Source: Verrucomicrobiota bacterium (GTDB lineage Bacteria > Verrucomicrobiota > Kiritimatiellia > RFP12 > UBA1067). Taken from it: a stretch of 36,661 nt of DNA. Where the stretch lies: positions 1 to 36,661 of the forward strand of contig JAHFSX010000052.1 of NCBI GenBank assembly GCA_023269675.1. Reading direction: 5' to 3'. Under the pieces are notes generated by a model that saw only the letters and a program-made list of their open reading frames with translations, made no database searches and had not been told where the DNA came from. The position numbers and the translations under genes were made by a program. Position 1 is the stretch's first letter. Every line of letters begins with the position of its first letter. This document shows, in pieces, positions 24,446-31,943 of the stretch.

Positions 24446-24832
24446 TCACATGAGGTTGAATTCGCCTTGGACGGCTCCGGTGAGGGCGGCGGCTTTGAGT
24501 TCGGCCCACGGGAAGAAAAACACGCCGGGGATTTCCTCGGGTTTGCTGAGGGTGACGAAGGTGCCCACGAAGAAGCCGCGATGGTTGTAGGCGTAGCTCA
24601 CGCCGGTGCCGCAGTATCCGCCTTCGGTCTGCGCGAAGGTGGTGATGATTTCGGCGGCGGGCTGTTCCCAGTGGTTGGCGTAGCTGCGCACGAAGTCGAG
24701 GGCGATCAGCATGGCCTCCTCGCGGGTGGCGGTCTGGTGCCGGTCGGGCTGGGTCGTCGCCGATTCGACTTCGACGGCGGGGATTTCGGGCTCGGCGGGC
24801 GGCAGGGTGACGGTGTGCTGTCTCTTTTTCAT
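24446..24832 (-). CDS. Protein of unknown function in five-gene block
   Basis: A 128-residue protein from ATG 24832 with GGAGG five bases upstream. A ~35-residue Pro/Glu/Thr-rich start is followed by a helical segment (REEAMLIALDFVRSYANHW) and a compact beta-rich part with aromatic residues (EGGYCGTGVSYAYNHRGFFV, then VFFFPWAELKAA). No signal peptide. Family not recognised. Confidence 0.65.
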   Translation of the reverse strand: MKKRQHTVTLPPAEPEIPAVEVESATTQPDRHQTATREEAMLIALDFVRSYANHWEQPAAEIITTFAQTEGGYCGTGVSYAYNHRGFFVGTFVTLSKPEEIPGVFFFPWAELKAAALTGAVQGEFNLM

Positions 24833-24847
24833 GGCGGCCTCCGATCT

Positions 24848-24879
24848 GCCCGCGTACTGGCCCACGGGCGGGCGCCGGG
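24848..24879. repeat. Intercistronic hairpin repeat, copy 2
   Basis: The sequence begins GCCCGCGTACTGGCCCACGG and ends GGCGCCGG. It lies between the 67-residue and 128-residue genes. Confidence 0.75.
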
Positions 24880-24880
24880 A

Positions 24881-25084
24881 TTAGTCGGCGGTGATGGCTT
24901 GGTCGATCTGGTTGCCCAGCTTGTCGAGCAGGTGCTTGGAGATGCTGACGGCTTCCAGCGTTTGGGTCCGGTTCGGATGGTGCCGGTGGGCGAGCATGTT
25001 CACCTCTTCAAGCCACGCTTGCAGGGCATTCCATGTCTGGGTGAATTCGGCTTGTTTGCCGAGTGTGGTGAGCATCGTGTTCAT
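24881..25084 (-). CDS. Small helical protein of unknown function
   Basis: A 67-residue protein from ATG 25084, with AAAGG upstream. It appears all-helical and amphipathic (FTQTWNALQAWLEEVNMLAH, then VSISKHLLDKLGNQIDQAI), with a central HRHHPNRTQ stretch. No family is recognised. Confidence 0.6.
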   Translation of the reverse strand: MNTMLTTLGKQAEFTQTWNALQAWLEEVNMLAHRHHPNRTQTLEAVSISKHLLDKLGNQIDQAITAD

Positions 25085-25096
25085 GGTGGCCTTTCT

Positions 25097-25128
25097 GCCC
25101 GCATACGATGCCCGCGGGCGGGCGCTGG
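25097..25128. repeat. Intercistronic hairpin repeat, copy 3
   Basis: The sequence begins GCCCGCATACGATGCCCGCG and ends GGGCGCTGG. It lies between the 95-residue and 67-residue genes. Confidence 0.75.
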
Positions 25129-25131
25129 TGG

Positions 25132-25419
25132 TCAGAGGTGGTCGGCGCGGGGGCAGCGGGCCTCCCAGTCGTTGAAGTCGGCCGGATCGGGCGGGCGGTC
25201 AACGGGGATGGGCGGGCAGTTGCGGCAGAGGCGGGCGAGATAGGCAAGCTCGGCTTCGGTCGCGGGCTCTCCGCCGTTGGCGAGTGCGTACTTGCGGCCG
25301 TCGGGGACGGTCTCGGCGTCGCGCTGGGCTACGAGGGCAAGGAGGGTCTGCACTTCGTAGGGGGTGCGGCGGGTCTGAGCGGCGAGGGCGCGCAGGGTGG
25401 TTTCGGCGTAGCTGTTCAT
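25132..25419 (-). CDS. First gene of the five-gene block, unknown function
   Basis: A 95-residue protein from ATG 25419 with AAAGGA eight bases upstream. A helical N-terminal half (ETTLRALAAQTRRTPYEVQT) is followed by a Pro/Asp-rich C-terminal half (LCRNCPPIPVDRPPDPADFN) with a CxxC. The frame stays open upstream to an ATG at 25578 that also has a purine-rich site. The extra 53 residues have no coding character, so the shorter form is preferred. No family recognised. Confidence 0.6.
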   Translation of the reverse strand: MNSYAETTLRALAAQTRRTPYEVQTLLALVAQRDAETVPDGRKYALANGGEPATEAELAYLARLCRNCPPIPVDRPPDPADFNDWEARCPRADHL

Positions 25420-26232
25420 GGGTGGATTCCTTTCGGTGGTGGCGCGGTGGGCAGGCAGGGAAGGTGTGACAAAACGTCTGCTCTGACTGAGTCCGGATTC
25501 CTCACTCGCGGCACCCGCCGCGGTGGACGCCAAACTCAAACCGGCCCTGCTCTGCAATCTGTAAAGTGGCTGACTCATAACGCTGCCCTTCCTTTCGCCA
25601 TCATCCTCGCCTTTGTATTCGCGATGATGGCTAAAGGACAGGGCAGTTGCGTTGTAAGCCACGAGATTGCAGACAGGACGGTGAGGGCGTGGACGGGACC
25701 CTGGGGAACGGGGAAGCGTCCGGGCAGGAGGAACGGATGACCGGACGCCTGCCGATCAGGCGCGCCGTCGGCAACGGGCATGCCAAAGGGCGTACCCGCC
25801 CGGCGCGAGTAGCCGAAGCGTTGGCGTGACCGCTGCAACCGGCGCGGCGTCGGGTTCCGGAAGCGGCTGAGAAGGCGGACACGGCGGTGTATCGTGCCGG
25901 CCTTGGTGACGGGGGTTTTAAGCGGAGCGAAAAGCCTGTGCCTTTCCCCGAAGGGACGCGCGGGGCGCATCATGCGGAGCATGCAAACGGCCCCGGTTTT
26001 GCGTATCCGCGAAGCCGGGGCCGGAAGGGCGGGTGTTGAACTCAGGCCTTATTTGAAAACCGGTTGAGCAACGGGGTTTGCACCGTGGAGCGGCTGGGCT
26101 TGAACCGGGATTTCGTTGTGTGATACATTCGGCACCATGGTGACAGCGCGACACGGCTGCACCTCGATGTTTTGAGGTTTAGCAATATGTTCCCATAACC
26201 AAGGATGATGTGAGAAACGAAGGTGTCTAATC
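25420..26232. other. Gene-free stretch with several hairpins
   Basis: No gene is supported. An exact inverted repeat GCCATCATC/GATGATGGC lies at 25597-25631. GCGTCCGG/CCGGACGC (25716-25723 with 25741-25748) is next to GCCTG-CCGAT-CAGGC. A 15-bp stem lies at 25989-26022. The composition changes from GC-rich to AT-richer near 26090. Confidence 0.45.
25989..26022. other. Long stem-loop
   Basis: GGCCCCGGTTTTGCG, loop TATC, then CGCGAAGCCGGGGCC. This is a 15-bp stem with two G-T pairs that would be G-U wobbles in a plus-strand RNA. No T tract follows. Confidence 0.6.
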
Positions 26233-26772
26233 ATGAGATCGATGAAACAATTGGTATTAATGGCTTCTTACGGTGATTTGTCGTCTCAATTTGCTCGGCT
26301 AGAATATGAGGTTTCAGAAGTCCTAGTAATATTAATTGACAAAGACCCCGGTCATATGGCCGGATATCTGGTCGCGGCGGAGTTTCAAATGTCCAGGAAG
26401 GTGTCCATGTTGCTTGAACTCGCTTACTTCAGGTGCGTTCATGATAAAGCGGTCCAGGAGCGTGTTGCAGTTGTCTGCAAAGAGATCAAAGATATCTTGC
26501 CAACAAGAAACACGTTTGCTCATGGATTGTGGGGTTTCATGAAGGAGGATTTTGACCCTGATGTAATATCTGTTTTGGACATGAATGTGAAACGTGTTGG
26601 ACATACAAAAGACCAGTGGACTAGGGCAAAATCGGCTAGGTTCTCAATTGATGACATCAAGAAACTTTTAAATAGAGTTGGTGCGATTATACGTGCATTG
26701 GAGTCGATTAAGAAAGACTTCGAAAGGGTTGGCTTGCAACCACTGAATCCGCCCGAGATTGTTGCTGACTGA
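26233..26772 (+). CDS. HEPN-motif protein
   Basis: A 179-residue, all-helical, cytoplasmic-looking protein. It has RNTFAHG at residues 92-98, giving the R-x4-H motif (R92, H97) that marks HEPN domains, many of which are RNases in toxin-antitoxin or defence systems. An earlier acidic helix (EYEVSEVLVILID) is also usual for the fold. AAGGTG lies seven bases before the ATG. There is no adjacent nucleotidyltransferase or other antitoxin. The DNA is more AT-rich than in the flanking core genes, suggesting transfer. The RNase role is inference from the family. Confidence 0.7.
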   Translation: MRSMKQLVLMASYGDLSSQFARLEYEVSEVLVILIDKDPGHMAGYLVAAEFQMSRKVSMLLELAYFRCVHDKAVQERVAVVCKEIKDILPTRNTFAHGLWGFMKEDFDPDVISVLDMNVKRVGHTKDQWTRAKSARFSIDDIKKLLNRVGAIIRALESIKKDFERVGLQPLNPPEIVAD

Positions 26773-26906
26773 CAAAATAACCAATCATAACAATGGTTCT
26801 TTGGGCATTTATCGACTGTTGTTGGCATTAGGATGGGTATGCGTCCCAAGGGTGAGGATGACTACCGCAGGGAAAGCTGTGGCGATGATGTGATTTCGGA
26901 GACTAA

Positions 26907-27260
26907 ATGAAAAGATCGACTACATACTACTTCCTCCTTCTACTGTGCCTAAGCGGTTTTTTCGCACACTGTATTGATTCGGGGGCTCTTGAGATGCGAA
27001 GGGGTGTGCGGATTATCCTTGAGGGAAAACCATTGCCGCTATGTACTCAACTTGCCATTGACTATCATTGGTGGCCATGGGTCTTCGTCCCTCTTTGCAT
27101 TTTAGGTGCCATTGGTTCTCTAACATGGAAAACCAACGACAGAGTTTTTATCCACGCCTTATTGTGTCTTCTGCTAGTGGAATTATCGACTATGTTCATT
27201 ATGGTTATGAGTCTGTTCATGCCATGGTTACTATTACATGGGTATTTTGGTTCACCGTGA
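26907..27260 (+). CDS. Small integral membrane protein
   Basis: A 117-residue protein with three predicted membrane helices: ~7-25 (YYFLLLLCLSGFFAHC), ~54-72 (WPWVFVPLCILGAIGSLTW) and ~80-110 (FIHALLCLLLVELSTMFIMV). GGAGA lies five bases before the ATG. The next gene begins 19 bases after the stop. No family recognised. Confidence 0.65.
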   Translation: MKRSTTYYFLLLLCLSGFFAHCIDSGALEMRRGVRIILEGKPLPLCTQLAIDYHWWPWVFVPLCILGAIGSLTWKTNDRVFIHALLCLLLVELSTMFIMVMSLFMPWLLLHGYFGSP

Positions 27261-27279
27261 CAAGGGAGATCGGCAGATA

Positions 27280-27702
27280 ATGAAGAATTACGCGCGGTTA
27301 TTTCTGGTCACGATCATTCTCTTACTCGTGTTCCTCTGGTTTCGCAACGAACGAGTTTCGCTTCCTTCAGAACAGTCAATAACGCAGATCACGGTTAAAT
27401 TGGATGGCTATCGACCGGAGGTGCATGGTTACCTCACTAACCACTACACACTTACCCAAAGTGATTATGGTCTATTCATGAAACTACTTGTAGACTCAAA
27501 AAGGACTCTAATTCCAATAAAGTGGCAATCGTTGGGAACAATCAAACTCACGACATCATCCGGGCAGATTACCACAATCGATTTGTTTTCCACTTTCCAG
27601 ACTCGTGGGGCTTTCGATATTGACGGGAAGAGTTTCCGAACGTTAAGCGAGCCAGCTATGATGAAGTTTCTAATGGGAGGCGGCAGAACCAAGGGGGGGT
27701 GA
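27280..27702 (+). CDS. Single-pass membrane protein, unknown function
   Basis: A 140-residue protein from ATG 27280 (AAGGGAG about 11 bases upstream). One N-terminal helix (FLVTIILLLVFLWF) is followed by an exported beta-rich domain (ITQITVKLDGYRPEV, WQSLGTIKLTTSSGQITT). The next gene starts three bases after its stop, so the two are coupled. No family recognised. Confidence 0.65.
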   Translation: MKNYARLFLVTIILLLVFLWFRNERVSLPSEQSITQITVKLDGYRPEVHGYLTNHYTLTQSDYGLFMKLLVDSKRTLIPIKWQSLGTIKLTTSSGQITTIDLFSTFQTRGAFDIDGKSFRTLSEPAMMKFLMGGGRTKGG

Positions 27703-27705
27703 CAG

Positions 27706-28149
27706 ATGAAGAAAGCAATATGGCCGGGAATACTGGCGGGCATCCTCCTCGTCAGCGGATGTTTTGACATCAGTGAGTATGACAAGCTGACAACGGAAGC
27801 TAATGTTGTTGTCCTGTGCAAAAATCACGTGATCAACGGTATGTTATGTGCGAAAATTGCAGAAGTTTGGCGGGACGAGAGCAGCGGAGCTTTCACAAAC
27901 AAAGTGGCAGACATGATAGAGCTGCATGTTCTAGTTAATTCACTTGATTCGTGTGGCGAAACCTCTATCGCGTTCTTTGGAAACATGAAAGGAATCCCCT
28001 ATAATTACCGCACGGTTTTTGTGCATGACGGGAAAGTCAGCGGAGGACTGGCCGTTGAAAGGTTTAAGTCAATGATCGAAAATTCTCACTATTCTGGAAA
28101 AGAACTCGAAATTCCATCCAGAGCCAGTGGTGTCACCGAACGACTCTGA
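27706..28149 (+). CDS. Small lipoprotein, unknown function
   Basis: A 147-residue protein with lipobox LVSGC (Cys19) after MKKAIWPGILAGILL. The mature part is about 128 residues and has several Cys residues (VVLCKNHVING, LCAKIAEVW, LDSCGETS). It is immediately downstream of the single-pass membrane protein gene, so the two likely act together in the envelope (inference). Confidence 0.65.
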   Translation: MKKAIWPGILAGILLVSGCFDISEYDKLTTEANVVVLCKNHVINGMLCAKIAEVWRDESSGAFTNKVADMIELHVLVNSLDSCGETSIAFFGNMKGIPYNYRTVFVHDGKVSGGLAVERFKSMIENSHYSGKELEIPSRASGVTERL

Positions 28150-28331
28150 CGCATGTCGAAAGAGCAACCCAAAGGCGAACCAGGTAATGCACCCTCTTGA
28201 TTACATGAGGGTGATTACCGACGGTAGCCTCGATTTGAGAAATAGAGAAAAGATCGGCTTCCAGAGGCAGGACAGAGGGGTGTTTTCCGATCGGTTTTCC
28301 CCGTGGAGATTGGCCTTGGATCGTCCAAAAA

Positions 28332-28556
28332 ATGAATAAATCAGATCAAACTGTCGTCGGGATCGTAATCGGGGTATTTGGATTACTGCTTGGCATCGGA
28401 GCAATCCTTTTTAAGGTTGTCGCAAAATTGGTAGGCATGGAGCTAAACGGCTCTAATGGATGGGCTATGCGCTTGTCCTCTGTTCAGTTGACTGTGGCCG
28501 TGTGCCTCATTGTAACGGGGAGTCTCATGTGGTTCTTTTCAAGGTATAAACGGTGA
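28332..28556 (+). CDS. Two-helix membrane protein
   Basis: A 74-residue protein with two hydrophobic helices (VVGIVIGVFGLLLGIGAILF and LTVAVCLIVTGSLMWFF), a short loop and a basic end. No clear ribosome site. The 180 bases before it hold only a small hairpin, ACCCTC/GAGGGT. No family recognised. Confidence 0.55.
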   Translation: MNKSDQTVVGIVIGVFGLLLGIGAILFKVVAKLVGMELNGSNGWAMRLSSVQLTVAVCLIVTGSLMWFFSRYKR

Positions 28557-28561
28557 GATAT

Positions 28562-28588
28562 GGCCTGTATGACTAGCCACAGGCCTTT
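28562..28588 (+). terminator. Weak terminator
   Basis: GGCCTGT (28562-28568) pairs with ACAGGCC (28579-28585), followed by TTT, just after the two-helix protein gene. Confidence 0.4.
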
Positions 28589-28868
28589 CACCCGTAACAC
28601 CGGGGTCCTCTTCATTGCCCCGCTCTCCGGACACTGGCTCCCCTTGCGTCGTTGCGCTGGTTGCCGACCGTCGGCGGGGCGGGAATGTGTGGTTTTGCCC
28701 CGCAAGATCTTCCGACGCATCCCAGGGCCATTCCAGAAGCCATTGCGCCTTGACGGTAAGGTTTCCACGGTGATACGCTCCGAACATACGGCTTGGGCAG
28801 GCATTTCCGAAAGAGTGTTGCGATTCCAGCAATGGGTAACGGGCAGGGTTTTCGTAGGATAAAATTCT
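28589..28868 (-). other. Stretch with an open minus-strand frame of uncertain status
   Basis: A minus-strand frame is open from 28922 to 28539 (127 codons, for example AYHRGNLTVKAQWLLEWPWD). It overlaps the neighbouring plus-strand genes at both ends and has no ribosome site. Its composition looks unlike random DNA. It could be a dispersed repeat or RNA element rather than a gene. Not called as CDS. Confidence 0.3.
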
Positions 28869-28922
28869 ATGTTTTCTTATTTCCGTGCTTTTATGTACAC
28901 AATTCTCAATACCGAGGGACAC

Positions 28923-29819
28923 GTGATCAAGACACTACTTCAACTGGTGGCGGTGCTTCTCAGTTGTGCTGGCCCAGCGCTAGGGTATCTGGCCATTGAC
29001 TATTACGATTCCCGATGCGCCGATGGACTGACTAGCTACCGCTTGACCATCCGTCTTTCAGAGATGAAGGGGGATAGCGACTTGGGGCAGATAACTTCCG
29101 GATACGCGGGAATGAGCCTCGCATCTCTTCGGCCAATGACATACACCGACACCGGACGATCGTACTCGCTGCAAACCGAAATGGTGGTGCAGACTTTTCG
29201 CGACATCGCAGGCGAATGGTTCCTGGCTTTCTATACAAACGGCGTTTTGCATCGGACTCTAACTTTTACTCTCCCAGAGCCCCCCCCCGCTGATTTTCCT
29301 GTGCATCCACCATATCCTACTCTCTGCCACAACGATGACCCACACCAAGTATTAATGCCAGCGATCTCGGGTGCCCTCTCGGCAGAAGGAGAGAAGTCGA
29401 GCTTCTTGGAAAATGGTCATTGGATTTACACGTTCCCAACGGGAGGAGTCTTCTCTGCCAGTGCCGACTCCATTGTGAACAAACAACCACCGGCGATCCG
29501 CGATACTAATGATGGATCGGCATACGCAATTACGGCCAACATGAGGCTCCGTTCACAAAGTCGTCTTTATTTTATGGTTCCTCTTTCCACCCATTTGCCT
29601 CACCTTTGGATAGAGGACGGCTCCGTGCAACAGGGCAAAGCCCTCTGGTTCGGTGGCCTAACAACAGGCTCCGTGTATACACTGTCGCAGTCAACCAATC
29701 TCAACCAATGGACGTCTATCGGTGTTTTCACGGTCGATGCCGACACGGCAGTTCAACCCTTCTTCTTTGGAGAAGAGAAGATTCGGTTCTTTCGTCTGAT
29801 AGCAACGGTGTCAGAATAG
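28923..29819 (+). CDS. Secreted protein with Verrucomicrobia-type C-terminal beta domain
   Basis: A 298-residue protein from GTG 28923. This start has GAGGG four bases upstream and gives a proper signal peptide (IKTLLQLVAVLLSCAGPALG). An ATG at 28869 in the same frame would add 18 residues and is the alternative. The body is beta-rich without known motifs. The C-terminus (YTLSQSTNLNQWTSIGVF ... EEKIRFFRLI) follows the 'S-T-N-L-x-x-W ... F-(Y/F)-R' pattern common at the end of secreted Verrucomicrobia proteins. AT-richer than core genes. Function unknown. Confidence 0.7.
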   Translation: MIKTLLQLVAVLLSCAGPALGYLAIDYYDSRCADGLTSYRLTIRLSEMKGDSDLGQITSGYAGMSLASLRPMTYTDTGRSYSLQTEMVVQTFRDIAGEWFLAFYTNGVLHRTLTFTLPEPPPADFPVHPPYPTLCHNDDPHQVLMPAISGALSAEGEKSSFLENGHWIYTFPTGGVFSASADSIVNKQPPAIRDTNDGSAYAITANMRLRSQSRLYFMVPLSTHLPHLWIEDGSVQQGKALWFGGLTTGSVYTLSQSTNLNQWTSIGVFTVDADTAVQPFFFGEEKIRFFRLIATVSE

Positions 29820-30173
29820 AAGGCACTTGCAGGGACGCCAACAACACGCCGGAGGATGTCGCCCTATTTGCAAACGCTGGCTGATTGTGAATGGTCTGTC
29901 GGATTAAAGACTTGTTCGAAAGATGGGCTAAACCGTTCAAATACGAAAACAAGGGTAACACGTGTAAAACAACCTCGTCAGGACCCGACCGAAAATGGGT
30001 ACCGAAGATGACATAACAAACTGAAATGCTTAACCAGAGCGCGTAGGCAACGGATTCGCCTTGCGTAACGCTCGCCGGTGCTTATAAGAATGCGCCCTGA
30101 GTTAACCCGTCTGTTCAGGTGAAGGGCTGATCGAAACCCTTGGCTTTGAATTCGGCTAAAACTGCGGATTGGT
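29820..30173. other. Gene-free stretch
   Basis: I see no gene and no clear terminator. A small stem GAGCG/CGCTC lies near 30038-30072. Confidence 0.3.
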
Positions 30174-30330
30174 CCTAACCGATTCTACGCGGATTACAAA
30201 AAAAATGTGTGCCATTTTCTGTGTGAATTTTCATAATTAGTGCCTCCCGCCCGAGGCCACAGCCCCACTGCCCTCCGAAATTTGGGCCTCCCCCCCCTCC
30301 CCCGCAGTTCCCCCTGCTTTGGCAACGGGC
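30174..30330. repeat. Block P, copy 1
   Basis: It starts CCTAACCGAT, passes through an A-rich part (AAAAAAATGTG), then TTTTCATAATTAG and a C-rich end (CCCCCCCTCCCCCGCAG). The same order of elements, with substitutions, recurs at 33259-33418. No coding role is visible. Confidence 0.6.
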
Positions 30331-30337
30331 TAGCTTG

Positions 30338-30790
30338 CGGGCCGACGCACCGAGTCCCCCGGCGGCGGCCTCCCGGTTGTTGGCCGGCGGCGCGGAGCTG
30401 CCCGCTGTTGTTCTCCGCGCGGGCCGCGTCCGCCGGTCCTTGGCGCAGGCGAGCGCCGGGGTGCCAACTGATCTGTCCCCAGGCGGGCGGTGCGCGCCGT
30501 CTTCCGGATCTGCGGTTACGCCTGCTGTTCGCGGCGGCGGTGTGGCGTGGGCCGACGCCGTTGTTCCCCAGGCGGCGGCCTCCCGGCTGTTGGCCGGCGG
30601 CGCGGAGGTGCCCGCTGATGTGTCCCCAGGCGGGCGGCGCGCGCCGTCTTTCGGATCTGCGGTTGCGCTTTCGGATCGTGGCGGCGGTGCGGCATGGGCC
30701 GACGCTGTTGTTCCCCAGGCGGCGGCCTCCCGGCTGTTGGCGGCGGCGCGGAGGTGCCCGCTCCGAGTTCCCCAGGCGGGCCCGCGTCCG
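30338..30790. repeat. Tandem array U
   Basis: The segment GGCGGCGGCCTCCCGG with its following TGTTGG and GGCGGCGCGGAG occurs at 30361, 30571 and 30718, each preceded by GGGCCGACGC. A second module (CCCAGGCGGGCGG ... CGGATCTGCGGTT) follows the first two. Spacings of 210 and 147 bp are both multiples of three. The composition is extremely GC-rich. Confidence 0.7.
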
Positions 30791-30939
30791 CCGTTCCTTT
30801 TGCGCAGGCGCGCGCCGGGGAGCCCGCTGTTGCGGTTCAAGGCGGGCGGCGCGCCGCCGTCGGTTGGTGGTCGGTTCCGGTTTTGAGGGTGGGTTGCGGT
30901 TCGGCATCGCAGGGCTTGTTGTTCATTCATGGCCGTGCG

Positions 30940-30974
30940 TGTAGCAGAACACGCGTTAGCGCGGGTATGCTACA
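30940..30974. other. Nested hairpin in front of element Q1
   Basis: TGTAGCA (30940-30946) pairs with TGCTACA (30968-30974), and inside it CGCG pairs with CGCG around TTAG. It ends five bases before Q1 begins. Confidence 0.5.
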
Positions 30975-30978
30975 TCGC

Positions 30979-31741
30979 TTGCCACGCCTCGCAGGGTTGA
31001 CGCGCAGCGGGACCCCGCGTGACGGGTCGCGGGCGGAGCTGATACAGCCGCCATAAACGGCGGCGTCTATCCCTGTTCCGAGTGAGCGGCCTCCGGCCCC
31101 GGAGCGTCCACTTGCGGGCGGGTGGCGGACTAGCCCGCTCGTGGCGCGTGGGGTCCGGACGCGCGAGTGAGGGTCTCCGCGCTTAACCGGCGCGGTAATC
31201 GACGTTGTCTTTGGGCGGGCGCGTTGTGGCGGGAGCCGGCGGGCCGGCGGGGTTGCGGGCCGGGGCTTGTAGTCATGCTCCCGGACCGCTGCCCGGCGGA
31301 CAGGCTGCCGCCGCGCGCGCCCGGAAGGCGGCGGCCGATCGACGCGCAGCGGCGGCGGCCGTCCGCACTGGGGTTTTGAGTTGGCGGCGAACGCGCAAGG
31401 CCCGCAAAGGAGCCTGCGACTGGCGGGCCTGCGCGCTGGCCGCCAAAGATGCCCCTGCGTGAACGCGCGGCGGTGACCGTACCGGACCGGATGGCGGCCG
31501 GTTGCCAGGGAGCTTGCGACCGGCACCGGCCGGCAATGCCCGGCCCCGCGCGCGCCGGGTCGTATCTCCACTCAGCGCCGCGGGGGCGGGCCGGTGCCGG
31601 ACCGGTCTGGCGTGCGCATGCACGCGCCGCCCGTGTGAGCGGGCTACATTGCGGAGCGTCTGGTATCGGGGGGAGACGGCGAGATCGCCCCGGCTGTACT
31701 CGGCCGGGGAAGCTCGCCGCGGGGGGACGTGTCGCCCCCCC
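30979..31741 (+). ncRNA. Element Q, copy 1: candidate large structured RNA
   Basis: About 760 bp that recurs at 34051-34777 with most blocks conserved in order. No frame is conserved between the two copies. Many stems are present: CCCGCG/CGCGGG, GCCGCC/GGCGGC with a variable loop, GCGCGT/ACGCGC (31144-31164) and CCGCGC/GCGCGG (31177-31195). Further on are a 62-nt hairpin at 31383-31444, CCCCGGC/GCCGGGG (31688-31709) inside GGCGAG/CTCGCC, and a final GGGGGG/CCCCCC (31721-31740). Copy differences turn G-C pairs into G-U on the plus strand at two sites, which favours a plus-strand RNA. The class is unknown to me. Confidence 0.55.
31383..31444. repeat. Module M, copy 1 (inside Q1)
   Basis: An extended hairpin: GGCGGC and GCGC in the left arm, GGCCCGC/GCGGGCC in the centre, then GCGC and GGCCGCC in the right arm. 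Copies at 34432-34489 and 35063-35127. Confidence 0.65.
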
Positions 31742-31943
31742 GGATATAGGTTTTGTATGTTTTACGGCCTATTCACCGGCGTGCGGCGGACAATTGTGAT
31801 AAGGTTTTGATTAAGATTAACATGCATCAGCGCTTGACGGACTGCGCGGGACTTGTCAAAGTTCAAGCTGAACTTGGTCGTGAGTGGACGCGCAGTACCC
31901 GAGGTTCGCGAGTGGCCACATGAATTATGTTTGAGTAGTGAAG
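31742..31943. other. Leader region of the following secreted-protein gene
   Basis: No gene. An exact palindrome AAGTTCA-AGC-TGAACTT lies at 31859-31875 and could be an operator. Confidence 0.35.

Noticed and set aside
25575..25982. Minus-strand frame of 135 codons in the gap before the island
   Set aside because: Arg/Pro-rich, no start signal, overlies several hairpins, no recognisable domain.
30175..30930. 251-codon minus-strand frame over array U and block P1
   Set aside because: Repeat-derived and Ala/Arg/Pro-rich. It runs through the P block, which is non-coding at its other location, and has no ribosome site. Kept only as a repeat.
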